The notes below the pieces were generated by a model. That model searched no databases, had not been told where the DNA came from, and worked only from the letters and a program-made list of their open reading frames with translations. A stretch of DNA of 43,925 bases from an uncultured Aquincola sp. (GTDB lineage Bacteria; Pseudomonadota; Gammaproteobacteria; Burkholderiales; Burkholderiaceae): assembly GCA_937883885.1 (NCBI GenBank), contig CAKZXL010000947.1, forward strand, positions 1-43,925. The letters run 5' to 3'. Position numbers and translations under genes: made by a program. Shown in pieces: positions 17,269 to 25,048 of the stretch (the stretch's first letter is position 1; each line of letters begins with the position of its first letter).

Positions 17269-18378
17269 TCAGGCGGCGAGGTGTTCCAGTGAACGCATCG
17301 CAGCCACGAAGTCGGCGGCCTGCAGCGGCCGCTGGAAGTTGGGCACGTGGGGCGCGGTCATGGTGCCGTCGGCGATCTGCTGCAGCAGCGCGTCGTCCAC
17401 GGCGGCGGCGCCCAGCGCGCGCAGATGGGTGGGCAGGCCGATGGCGCGGTAGAAGGCCAGCTGCTCATCCATGAAGCCGGCGCTGCGTTCTTCCAGCAGC
17501 CACTGCACCAGCAGTGCATACGCCACCTGCAGGCCGTGCAGCGCCCGGTCCACGCCCGGTGCACGCGGCAGGCCGCGCGTCATCGCATGCGCCAGCGACA
17601 GGCCCGAGTTCTCGAAGGCCAGGCCGCTGAGCAGCACCAGCGCTTCGGTCAGGCGCTCGAAGGCATCGTCGGGCTCGCCGCGGCCGGCGGCCTGCAGCGC
17701 CGCCAACGCATCGGCGCGGATCACGCGGTCGCAGGCCCGGGCCAGCTCGGCCGCAGCCAGCGTGGGCATGCCGCCGAAGGCATTGCGGGCACCGCTGCGC
17801 CGGCACTGCTCCCCTTCGTACAGCTTGGCCAGCGCATCGCCGATGCCCGACAGCAGCAGCACCCGCGGCGCCCGCGCCAGCAGCCGGGTGTCGACGATCA
17901 CCGCATCGGGGTTGCGCGGCAGGTGCTCCACCGACAGCATGCGGTGCGCCTCGTCGTAGAAGACGAAGTTCTTGCTGCACGGCCCGTCGTTGGAGGCGGC
18001 CGTGGCCAGCACCACCAGCGGCGTGCCCAGCGCACGCGCCACGGCCTTGCCGGTGTCCACGCCCTTGCCGCCGCCGGCGGCGATGACCACTTGCGGCGCC
18101 GGCCCGCTGGCGCGCACCTCGGCCAGGCAGGCATCGACGGTGCGGTGCGTGACCTCGCCTTCGGCGATCACGGTGCGCAGCTCTACACCGGCGGCTGCGC
18201 AGGCCTGGCCCAGCGCTGGCTGCAGCATGGCCTGCACCACGCGGTCGCACACCAGCAGGGCCTGCTGACCCAGGCTGCGGGCCACCTCACCGGCAATGGC
18301 CAGCGCACCGGGGCCCTGGTAGTAGCGGTGGGCGGCGCCAAAGGCGCGCAGCCCTTCGGGCAGACGTGGCACAGCCAT
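17269..18378 (-). CDS. Iron/zinc-type alcohol dehydrogenase, glycerol dehydrogenase-like
   Basis: 369 residues. A group III metal-dependent alcohol dehydrogenase of the GldA/dehydroquinate-synthase-like fold. The NAD-binding glycine block is VIAAGGGKGVDTGKAVAR, followed by PLVVLATAASNDGPCS. The three metal ligands of glycerol dehydrogenase are conserved at Asp181 (GIGDALAKLYE), His264 (SLAHAMTRGL) and His281 (ALHGLQVAY). The family oxidises vicinal diols and polyols such as glycerol to hydroxyketones. It lies directly downstream of the transketolase pair (4-base gap), so it may make or reduce the ketol handled by the transketolase. The substrate is inferred only at the level of diol/ketol. 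Confidence 0.88.
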   Translation of the reverse strand: MAVPRLPEGLRAFGAAHRYYQGPGALAIAGEVARSLGQQALLVCDRVVQAMLQPALGQACAAAGVELRTVIAEGEVTHRTVDACLAEVRASGPAPQVVIAAGGGKGVDTGKAVARALGTPLVVLATAASNDGPCSKNFVFYDEAHRMLSVEHLPRNPDAVIVDTRLLARAPRVLLLSGIGDALAKLYEGEQCRRSGARNAFGGMPTLAAAELARACDRVIRADALAALQAAGRGEPDDAFERLTEALVLLSGLAFENSGLSLAHAMTRGLPRAPGVDRALHGLQVAYALLVQWLLEERSAGFMDEQLAFYRAIGLPTHLRALGAAAVDDALLQQIADGTMTAPHVPNFQRPLQAADFVAAMRSLEHLAA

Positions 18379-18382
18379 CGCG

Positions 18383-19390
18383 TCAGGCCCCGATCCAGGC
18401 CGCCACCCGCTGGCAGATGCGCGCGGTGCTGAGGCCGTAGCGGTCGTACAGGAAGGCCTGCGAGCCGCATTCGATGAACTGGTCGGGGATGGCGATCTTC
18501 AGCAGCGGCTTGTGCACGCCCGCTTCGTACAGCGCATCCACCACCAGGCTGGCCAGCCCGCCCATGGCCACGTGGTTCTCGGCCACCACCAGGCGGTCGA
18601 CCGTGGCGGCGAAGCGCAACAGGCCTTCGGTGTCGAAGGGCTTGAGCGTGGCGGTGTGGAACACCGCGGCCGCATGGCCCAGCGCATCGAAGTGCGCCTT
18701 GGCGTCCAGGCAGCGCTCGGTCATCACCCCGGTGGATACGAAGCCGATGCGCCCGCCCTGCCCCACCACATGGCCGCGGCCCACCTGCACCCGGTGGGTG
18801 GCGGGGTCGAACACCACCGGCACATGGGCGCGCAGCAGCCGGCAGTACAGCGTACCGGGCAGGCCGGCCGCCATCTCGGCGATCTGCGCCATCTCGGTGG
18901 CGTCGGCCGGGTCCATCACCGTGAGGTTGGGGATGGAGCGCATCAGCGCCAGGTCTTCGATGGCCTGGTGGGTGCCGCCATAACCCGAGGCCAGGCCCGG
19001 GTTGCCGGCGAACACCTTCACGTTCTCGTGGCTGTGGGCGCAGGCGATGGCGATGAAGTCGTAGGCGCGCCGGCTGGCGAAGGTGCCATAGGTGGTGCAG
19101 TAGGCCACCTTGCCCACCTTGGACAGGCCGGCCGCCACCATCACCAGCGCCTGCTCGGCCATGCCGACGTTGAAGAAGCGCTCGGGGTGCTCGCGCCGGA
19201 AGTCGTGCACGTCGGTGTACTTGCCCAGGTCGGCCGTCAGCACCACCAGCTCGGGGTGCATCTCGGCGGCGCGCAGCAGCCCTTGCGAGAAGGGTGCGAA
19301 CTGCGAGGCCCGGCCCACCACCGCCTGCGATTCGCCCATGCCCAGCGTGCGGCCCACGGTGGGGTTCGATGCGGTCAAGGTATCAGCCAT
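18383..19390 (-). CDS. Transketolase, C-terminal subunit (Pyr and C-terminal domains)
   Basis: 335 residues. It carries the pyrimidine-binding domain with the conserved Glu79 that activates thiamine diphosphate (FFNVGMAEQALVMVAAGLS). The nearby YGTFASRRAYDFI and GYGGTHQAIEDLALMRSIPN blocks are typical of split transketolase/DXS-like proteins. The C-terminal transketolase domain follows. ATG 19390 has GGAG eight bases upstream, and the gene overlaps the N-terminal subunit gene by eight bases. With 19383-20225 it makes one complete enzyme. Non-canonical two-gene transketolases are found in several catabolic clusters, where they transfer or cleave two-carbon ketol units. Confidence 0.92.
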   Translation of the reverse strand: MADTLTASNPTVGRTLGMGESQAVVGRASQFAPFSQGLLRAAEMHPELVVLTADLGKYTDVHDFRREHPERFFNVGMAEQALVMVAAGLSKVGKVAYCTTYGTFASRRAYDFIAIACAHSHENVKVFAGNPGLASGYGGTHQAIEDLALMRSIPNLTVMDPADATEMAQIAEMAAGLPGTLYCRLLRAHVPVVFDPATHRVQVGRGHVVGQGGRIGFVSTGVMTERCLDAKAHFDALGHAAAVFHTATLKPFDTEGLLRFAATVDRLVVAENHVAMGGLASLVVDALYEAGVHKPLLKIAIPDQFIECGSQAFLYDRYGLSTARICQRVAAWIGA

Positions 19391-20225
19391 GGTTCGCCTC
19401 CAGCTCCTGGGCCACCGCATCCCATTCCTGTTCGTCGATGCGGATGAAGTGCGCGCGGTCGCGCTGTTCCAGCCGCGGCACCCCCTTGCCGGGCTTGGTG
19501 CGCAGCACCACCGCCTTGGGCCGGCCGCGCCGCTCGCGCGCCCAGGCAAAGGCGGTGAGCAGCTGCGACAGGTCGTTGCCGTCGATCTCGTGCGTGTCCC
19601 AGCCGAAGGCTTCGAAGCGTTCGGTCACCGGGTCCACCGGCACCACCAGCGGGCCATCGGCCTGGATGCCGTTGCAGTCGATCCAGCACACCAGGTTGTC
19701 GAGCCGGAAGGCGCCGCCGGCGCTGGCCGCTTCCCAGGTGGAGCCTTCCTGCAGTTCGCCGTCGGAGATCTCTACATGGATCGCCGCGCGCCGGCCGTCG
19801 AGCCGGTAGCCCAGCGCGGCACCCACCGCGATGCCCAGGCCATGGCCCAGCGATCCGCCGGTCATCTCGATGCCGGGCAGGCGGCCTTCCATCGTGCTCA
19901 TCTCCAGCGGGCTGCCGTCGGCGCCATAACTCGCCAGGTCGTCCAGGCCGATGACGCCCAGCTCGGCCAGCACCGCCCACAGCGCGATGGAGTAGTGCCC
20001 GGTGGACAGGTAGAAGCGCTGGCGGTCGCGCCGCGAGAAGTCCACGTCCTGCGGCGCCAGTTCATGGAAGTACAGCACCGCCAGGAAGTCGGCCATGCCC
20101 AGGCCCTGCCCCAGATAGCCCTGCCCTTTGCCACGCGCCTGCGTGACCATGTGGCGCCGCAGCCGCAGCGCGCGTTCGCGCAGCGAGGCCAATGTGGCCT
20201 GGCTGCTGCCGGATGTCATGTCCAT
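19383..20225 (-). CDS. Transketolase, N-terminal (thiamine diphosphate-binding) subunit
   Basis: 280 residues. The thiamine-diphosphate/Mg site is EISDGELQEGSTWEAA with SDG (154-156) where GDG is usual, closed by Asn185 in WIDCNGIQADG. Substrate-phosphate-side histidines typical of transketolases lie in LSTGHYS (His77) and GGSLGHGLG. ATG 20225 has a strong purine-rich ribosome-binding site (AGGAGGGCAGGC); a GTG at 20246 further upstream is rejected. The gene starts 17 bases after LivF on the same strand. The absence of a sugar kinase or other pentose-phosphate genes nearby argues for a special catabolic role rather than housekeeping sugar metabolism. Confidence 0.92.
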   Translation of the reverse strand: MDMTSGSSQATLASLRERALRLRRHMVTQARGKGQGYLGQGLGMADFLAVLYFHELAPQDVDFSRRDRQRFYLSTGHYSIALWAVLAELGVIGLDDLASYGADGSPLEMSTMEGRLPGIEMTGGSLGHGLGIAVGAALGYRLDGRRAAIHVEISDGELQEGSTWEAASAGGAFRLDNLVCWIDCNGIQADGPLVVPVDPVTERFEAFGWDTHEIDGNDLSQLLTAFAWARERRGRPKAVVLRTKPGKGVPRLEQRDRAHFIRIDEQEWDAVAQELEANHG

Positions 20226-20242
20226 GCCTGCCCTCCTCCCGT

Positions 20243-20959
20243 TCACAAGCCGAGGTAGCTGCTGCGCAGCCGTTCGTTGCGCAGCAGTTCGCTGCCGGTG
20301 CCCGACATCTCGATGACGCCGTTTTCCATCACGTAGCCGCGGTCGGCCATCTGCAGCACCTTGAAGACGTTCTGCTCGATCACCAGCACCGAGATGCCCA
20401 GCGCCCGGATGCGGCCGATCGACTCGAAGAGGCGATCGACCATGATGGGCGCCAGCCCCAGCGAAGGTTCGTCCAGCGCCAGCAGCTGGGGCTTGGCCAT
20501 CAAGGCACGCCCCACCGCCACCATCTGCTGCTGGCCGCCCGACAAGGTGCCGGCGCGCTGGCTGCGCCGCTCGGCCAGGATGGGGAAGATGTCGAACACC
20601 TCGGTCAGCGTCTGCTGGCGCAGTGCGCGGGCGCGGGCGTTGTGCGCGCCCACCAGCAGGTTCTCCTGCACCGACATGTCGGTGAACAGCTGCTTGCCTT
20701 CGGGCGACTGCACGAAGCCGGCTTCGACGATGCGGTGCGGCGCCAGCCCTTGCAGTGCCACGCCGTCCAGCCGCGCCTCGCCGCCGGTGGCCCGCACCAG
20801 GCCCGACAGGCTGCGCAGCAGCGTCGTCTTGCCGGCACCGTTGGCGCCGATCAGCGCCACCATCTGGCCGCGGTCCACCGCCAGGTCGATGCCGCGCAGC
20901 ACCGTCACGTCGCCATAGCCGGCCCGCAGGCCGGACACCTCAAGCAGCGGCGTCGACAT
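20243..20959 (-). CDS. livF: Branched-chain-type ABC transporter ATPase (LivF-like)
   Basis: 238 residues. One of two ATPases of a HAAT-family importer. Walker A GANGAGKTT (about 38-46), Q-loop region GFVQSPEGKQLF, canonical signature LSGGQQQMVAVGRAL, Walker B LLALDEPSLGL, and H-loop equivalent VLVIEQN (Gln replaces the switch His in this family). ATG 20959 overlaps the LivG coding region by 20 bases and has GGAGA upstream. The liv symbol reflects family membership. The ligand could be an aromatic or other carboxylate rather than leucine, as is common for Liv-type importers in catabolic operons. Confidence 0.93.
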   Translation of the reverse strand: MSTPLLEVSGLRAGYGDVTVLRGIDLAVDRGQMVALIGANGAGKTTLLRSLSGLVRATGGEARLDGVALQGLAPHRIVEAGFVQSPEGKQLFTDMSVQENLLVGAHNARARALRQQTLTEVFDIFPILAERRSQRAGTLSGGQQQMVAVGRALMAKPQLLALDEPSLGLAPIMVDRLFESIGRIRALGISVLVIEQNVFKVLQMADRGYVMENGVIEMSGTGSELLRNERLRSSYLGL

Positions 20960-21680
20960 AGTCGTCTCCGAAGTAGGCCTTGAGCACATGCGGCTCGCGC
21001 ACCACCGCCTGCGGCTGCCCGTTGGCGATGAGCTGGCCGTGGTGCATCACGATCACCCGGTCCGACAGGCCCATGATCACCTTCATCACATGCTCGATGA
21101 TCAGCACCGTGACGCCGCGGTCGCGCACCCGCTTGACCAGGCCCACCATGGTCTGCGCCTCCTGCGGCGTGGCGCCGGCCACCACCTCGTCCATCAGCAG
21201 CAGCGTGGGCTTGGTGGAGAGCGCGCGGCCCAGCTCCACCTTGCGGCGGTCGAAGGCGGTCAGCAGCTCGGCATCGGTGTCGGCCAGCGCCTGCATGCCG
21301 AGAAAGTCGATCAGCTCATCGGCCATGCGCAGGCTGGCGGCGCGGTCGCGGGTCTTTTCCAGGTGGCCCACCACCAGGTTCTCGCGCACCGTCATGCCGC
21401 CGAAGGGCCGCGACAGCTGGAAGGTGCGGGCGATGCCGGCGGCGCACACGGCCCAGGGCTTGGCACCGGCGATGTCGCGCCCTTCGAACACGATGCGGCC
21501 CGCATCGGCCCGCACGAAGCCGGCGATCATGTTGAAGGCGGTGGTCTTGCCAGCGCCGTTGGGCCCCAGCAGGCCCAGGATCTCGCCGCGGTGCAGCTCG
21601 AAGCTCAGGTCCTTGACGGCCTGCAGGCCGCCGTAGCGCTTGCCGATGCCTTCGACGGACAGCAACACGTCGGTGTTCAT
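20940..21680 (-). CDS. livG: Branched-chain-type ABC transporter ATPase (LivG-like)
   Basis: 246 residues. Walker A GPNGAGKTT, then the LivG-typical RTFQLSRPFGGMTVRENLVVGHLE. The signature is degenerate: LLTAFDRRKVELGRAL stands where LSYGQQR-type motifs are usual. Walker B is LLLMDEVVAGATP, followed by a conserved switch histidine in LIIEHVMKVI. The paired LivF keeps the canonical signature, so the two composite ATP sites may be unequal. The ATG overlaps the LivM stop by four bases. Confidence 0.92.
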   Translation of the reverse strand: MNTDVLLSVEGIGKRYGGLQAVKDLSFELHRGEILGLLGPNGAGKTTAFNMIAGFVRADAGRIVFEGRDIAGAKPWAVCAAGIARTFQLSRPFGGMTVRENLVVGHLEKTRDRAASLRMADELIDFLGMQALADTDAELLTAFDRRKVELGRALSTKPTLLLMDEVVAGATPQEAQTMVGLVKRVRDRGVTVLIIEHVMKVIMGLSDRVIVMHHGQLIANGQPQAVVREPHVLKAYFGDDYVDAAA

Positions 21681-22717
21681 CGCGGCGCCCCTCCCAGCAG
21701 GCGGCGCGCCCAGCGCGACAGCGGCGCCAGCAGGCCCTTGGGCAGGTACAGCACCGCCAGAATGAGCACCAGACCGTAGATCACCAGGTGCAGGCCCACC
21801 AGCTGGCCGCCCAGCTCGCTGCGCAGCACTTCAGAGACCGGGGTGAGGAAGAAGGCGCCGATCACCGGCCCCAGCACCGTGCCCTGGCCGCCGATGATGC
21901 TCATCAGCGCCATGTCGATGGACAGCTCCACGCCCATGTTGCGCTCCGGGTTGATGAAGCGGATGAACTGCGCGTAGAAGGTGCCGCCCAGCGCCGTCAT
22001 GAAGGCGCTGAGCGCGAACGCCGCCAGGTAGTAGCGCGTGGGGTTGATGCCCAGCGATTCGGCGGCGTCGCGGTCGCCGCGGATGGCCTTGAGGCACACG
22101 CCCAGCCGGCTGCGCTCCATCCAGGCGGTCAGGCCCATCACCAGCAGCAGCATCGCCAGCATGATGTAGTAGTAGGGCAGCTTGCTTTCGAACTGCATGG
22201 CCGCCCAGCTGGTGCCCACCAGCGGCACCGTCAGCCCCTGCGAGCCCTTGATGGCGATGCCGAACACCACGTCGGTGTTCTCGAACCAGATGCGGATGAT
22301 CTCGGCCACCGCGATGGTGGTGAGCGCGAAGTACGGGCCCTTGAGCCGCATGGTGGGGTAGCCGATGGCCACCGCCAGCGCCGCCGCCGCCAGCGCGCCC
22401 ACCAGCATGCCCAGCCAGGGCGACATGCCCGCATGCGTGAGCAGCGTGACCGAGATGTAGCCGCCCACGCCGCTGAACACCGAGTGGCCGAAGGACACCT
22501 GGCCCACGTAGCCGCACACCAGGTTCCAGGCGCTGGCCAGGTAGGCGAAGTACAGCACCATGATCACCGAATGCAGCCAGTAGTCGTTGCGCACCAGCAG
22601 CGGCAGCAAAAGGGCCGCGGCCAGCACCACGGCGCCCGCCACCATGGCCCGGGTGCCGCCGCTGCGATGCGGCCCGGCCAGGGCCGGCGCGCCGGTTTGG
22701 AGGGAGGTGGTGTTCAT
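21677..22717 (-). CDS. livM: Branched-chain-type ABC transporter permease (LivM-like)
   Basis: 346 residues with about ten hydrophobic segments. Family hallmarks are the N-terminal SAWNLVCGYVGQVSFGHSVF block, PTMRLKGPYFALTTIAVAEIIR, and the EAA-like cytoplasmic loop LKAIRGDRDAAESLGINPTRY, which contacts the ATPases. It forms the inner-membrane pore with LivH. The start at 22717 lies 9 bases after the LivH stop, and the stop overlaps LivG. Confidence 0.94.
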   Translation of the reverse strand: MNTTSLQTGAPALAGPHRSGGTRAMVAGAVVLAAALLLPLLVRNDYWLHSVIMVLYFAYLASAWNLVCGYVGQVSFGHSVFSGVGGYISVTLLTHAGMSPWLGMLVGALAAAALAVAIGYPTMRLKGPYFALTTIAVAEIIRIWFENTDVVFGIAIKGSQGLTVPLVGTSWAAMQFESKLPYYYIMLAMLLLVMGLTAWMERSRLGVCLKAIRGDRDAAESLGINPTRYYLAAFALSAFMTALGGTFYAQFIRFINPERNMGVELSIDMALMSIIGGQGTVLGPVIGAFFLTPVSEVLRSELGGQLVGLHLVIYGLVLILAVLYLPKGLLAPLSRWARRLLGGAPR

Positions 22718-22726
22718 GGCCGGCCC

Positions 22727-23611
22727 TCAGCGCTTGCCCATGAGGCCCTGGGGCCGCACGAGCAGGATGACGATGAACAGCGCCAGCGAGAAGATGGACG
22801 CCGTGGGCGTGGTGACGAACTGCGCCGCGATCGACTCGAACACGCCGATCACCAGGCCGCCCACCAGCGAGCCGGCGATGCTGCCGATGCCGCCCAGCAC
22901 CACCACGATGAAGGACTTGATGCCGAAGCTCAGGCCCACGCTGGGCGTGAGCGGGATGAAGGGCGCCAGCAGGCAGCCCATGGCCCCGACGATGGCGCAG
23001 CCCAGGCCGAAGGTGGTGTTGTAGACCTGGCCCACGTTGATGCCCGACATCGCCGCGCCGTCGCGGTTCTGTGCGGTGGCGCGGATGGCGCGGCCCATGT
23101 CGGTACGCGCCAGCCACAGCGACAGCCCCGCGGCGATGGCGATGGACGCCACGCAGCCCACCACGCGGAAGGTGTTGAGCGGGTAGTCGCCCAGGCTCAG
23201 CGTCGTCTGCTCGATGTGCGAAGGCACCGAGCGCACGTTGGCGCCGAAGGCCATCAAGGCCAGGTTGTCGACCACGATGTACACGCCCGCGGTGAGCAGC
23301 AGCGCACTGATAGGCTCGACCACCAGCGCCCGTTCGCGGCGGATCAGCGGCGCGATGATGGTGGCCTGCACCGCATAGCCCAGGCCGAACATCAGCGGCA
23401 CCGCCACCAGGGCCGAGGCATACGGGTCCCAGCCCAGCCAGTGATGCAGCCAGAAGGCGATGTACATCGACAGCATCAGGAACGAGCCGTGGGCGAAGTT
23501 GACGATGCGCAGCACGCCGAAGATGAGGCTCAGGCCCAGCGCGATGCCGCCGTACATGGCGCCGATCAGAACGCCGTTGAGCGCCGAGTAGGTGAGGATG
23601 TAGCTGTCCAA
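22727..23611 (-). CDS. livH: Branched-chain-type ABC transporter permease (LivH-like)
   Basis: 294 residues, probably from TTG 23611, which has GGGAG six bases upstream. The first ATG in frame would delete most of the first membrane segment (LNGVLIGAMYGGIALGLSLI). The block GVLRIVNFAHGSFLMLSMY is diagnostic for LivH. The EAA-like loop reads GRAIRATAQNRDGAAMSGIN, and the C-terminus contains VVLGGIGSIAGSLVGGLVIG. The TTG start may lower expression relative to the receptor gene 33 bases upstream. Confidence 0.93.
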   Translation of the reverse strand: MDSYILTYSALNGVLIGAMYGGIALGLSLIFGVLRIVNFAHGSFLMLSMYIAFWLHHWLGWDPYASALVAVPLMFGLGYAVQATIIAPLIRRERALVVEPISALLLTAGVYIVVDNLALMAFGANVRSVPSHIEQTTLSLGDYPLNTFRVVGCVASIAIAAGLSLWLARTDMGRAIRATAQNRDGAAMSGINVGQVYNTTFGLGCAIVGAMGCLLAPFIPLTPSVGLSFGIKSFIVVVLGGIGSIAGSLVGGLVIGVFESIAAQFVTTPTASIFSLALFIVILLVRPQGLMGKR

Positions 23612-23644
23612 GGGCTTCTCCCGGGCGGACTGCGTGGGCGGGCT

Positions 23645-24895
23645 TCAGCGCTTGGACCAGGCCGGCACCGGCCACACCGGGCGGGTGTCCTTGGCGCGGC
23701 TCTCGGCCGGCCACACCGTGCGGCGCTTGCCACCGATGTTCTCGGAGATCACGCCGTGGGCATGGGTGTTCTGGCCCTGCTCGTCGAACTGGATGCGCTG
23801 GTAGCCGGTGATCAGTGCCGGGCCCGAGCTGATGTCGGTGGCGGCCAGCGCATCGCGGATCTTGTCGCGGTCGGCACTCCTGGCGCGCTCCAGCGCATCG
23901 GCGATCACGTACACGTTGGAGTAGCCCTGGGCCACGTAGGCGTTCAGGCCATGGCCCAGCGCGGCCTGGGTCTTCTTGTCCAGCTCCACGTAGGCGGGCT
24001 GCGGGTTCACTTCCAGGATGTCGATCTGGTAGTCCTCCTGCACGAAGTAGTAGGCCACCTGCTTGGGGTCGACCGCCTTGTAGAAGGACGGGTCTTCGGT
24101 GCCGCCGCCGGCGGACCACAGGCCATAGGGCAGCTCCAGCCGCTGCTCGGCCAGCTGCTTGGTCAGCAGCAACTGGTCGGGCGTGTAGAAGGCGACGATC
24201 AGCGCGTCGGGTTTGGCACCGCGGACCTTCAGCAGCTGCGAGGTGAAATCGGTCTGGTTGGGCGGCGCCGCTTCATCGAACACCACCTCGTACTTCAGCT
24301 GCGCGCCCAGCTTCTTGATGTTGGCCGCAAACGACCGGCCCCAGTCCGAGCCCTCGTAGAACAGCGCGATGCGCGACGGGCCCTTGCCCGTTTCCTTCTT
24401 CAGCAGCTCCAGGCCGTCGACCACCTCGCGCGAATCGAACGAGGCCTTGTTGTTGGGCCGGAACACGTACTTGAAGTTGCGCTCGGTGATCTCGTCCTTC
24501 ACCGCGCTGGCCACGATCCAGGGCGTCTTGTTGCGCTCGGCCACTTCGGTGGACGGGAAGGTGACGGCGCTGTTGAAGGCGCCGCACATCACCGACACGT
24601 TTTCGCTTTTGATCAGCCGCTCGGTCTCGGACACGCCGACGTCGGCCTTCGATTGCGAATCGGCGAACAGCACGTTCAGCTTGGCCCCGCCCATGGCCTT
24701 GATGCCGCCGGCCTGGTTGATCTGGTCGGCCGCGGCGGTGATGCCCACGCGCAGCTGATTGCCCACCGAAGCCGAGCCACCGGTCAGCGGCAGCAGGCAG
24801 CCGATCTTCACGGCCGTCTGCGCCTGCGCGGCGGCGGCCATCAACCCCATGGACAACACGGCGGCCGCAGTGCGGCCCCAGGCGGTTCGTTGCAT
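23645..24895 (-). CDS. ABC transporter periplasmic ligand-binding protein (LivK/Peripla_BP_6 type)
   Basis: 416 residues, first gene of the 17-gene operon. The signal peptide ends at AQAQ (about residue 26). The mature protein opens with VKIGCLLPLTGGSASVG, the typical start of type I receptors of HAAT importers, and continues with the VLFADSQSKADVGVSETERLI and PWIVASAVKDEITER blocks. ATG 24895 has AGGAG six bases upstream; an in-frame extension to 24976 would cover the promoter region and is rejected. Related receptors bind amino acids, aromatic acids or short amides, so the ligand remains open. It is divergent from the epoxide hydrolase gene across about 153 bases holding several candidate operators. 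Confidence 0.93.
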   Translation of the reverse strand: MQRTAWGRTAAAVLSMGLMAAAAQAQTAVKIGCLLPLTGGSASVGNQLRVGITAAADQINQAGGIKAMGGAKLNVLFADSQSKADVGVSETERLIKSENVSVMCGAFNSAVTFPSTEVAERNKTPWIVASAVKDEITERNFKYVFRPNNKASFDSREVVDGLELLKKETGKGPSRIALFYEGSDWGRSFAANIKKLGAQLKYEVVFDEAAPPNQTDFTSQLLKVRGAKPDALIVAFYTPDQLLLTKQLAEQRLELPYGLWSAGGGTEDPSFYKAVDPKQVAYYFVQEDYQIDILEVNPQPAYVELDKKTQAALGHGLNAYVAQGYSNVYVIADALERARSADRDKIRDALAATDISSGPALITGYQRIQFDEQGQNTHAHGVISENIGGKRRTVWPAESRAKDTRPVWPVPAWSKR

Positions 24896-24958
24896 CGTCG
24901 TCTCCTTTGTTGTGGGCGTGTTCCAGCGAACGCCTTCAGTGTTCCGGCGGCCCGCGCC

Positions 24959-24973
24959 TTCGCAAATCGCGAA
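24959..24973. promoter_or_regulatory. Candidate IclR-type operator
   Basis: TTCGCAAATCGCGAA is a perfect 5+5 inverted repeat (TTCGC/GCGAA) around a 5-base centre. It lies 64 bases upstream of the ABC receptor start and 75 bases upstream of the epoxide hydrolase start. By eye it resembles the imperfect 15-base palindromes bound by IclR-family regulators such as PobR/PcaU (TTCGATAATCGCAC-like, from memory). An IclR-family gene is encoded nearby at 26241-27089. Confidence 0.45.
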
Positions 24974-24998
24974 CATGCAATCGGTTCACGATGTGATC
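24974..24998. promoter_or_regulatory. Composite motif shared with the GntR upstream region
   Basis: CATGCAATCGG (24974-24984) is followed by the dyad TCAC-GAT-GTGA (24986-24996). Both pieces recur upstream of the GntR/FCD gene: TCACGATGTGA at 29818-29828, and GCATGCAATCG at 29741-29751 and 29849-29859. The combined consensus of the dyad from the two loci is GTTCACGATGTGAAC. Joint control by the GntR regulator is inferred. Confidence 0.5.
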
Positions 24999-25048
24999 AG
25001 CTGGAAAACACCAAGTGCGCAGCCGCCCCACGCGGCCTGCAATGCCGC

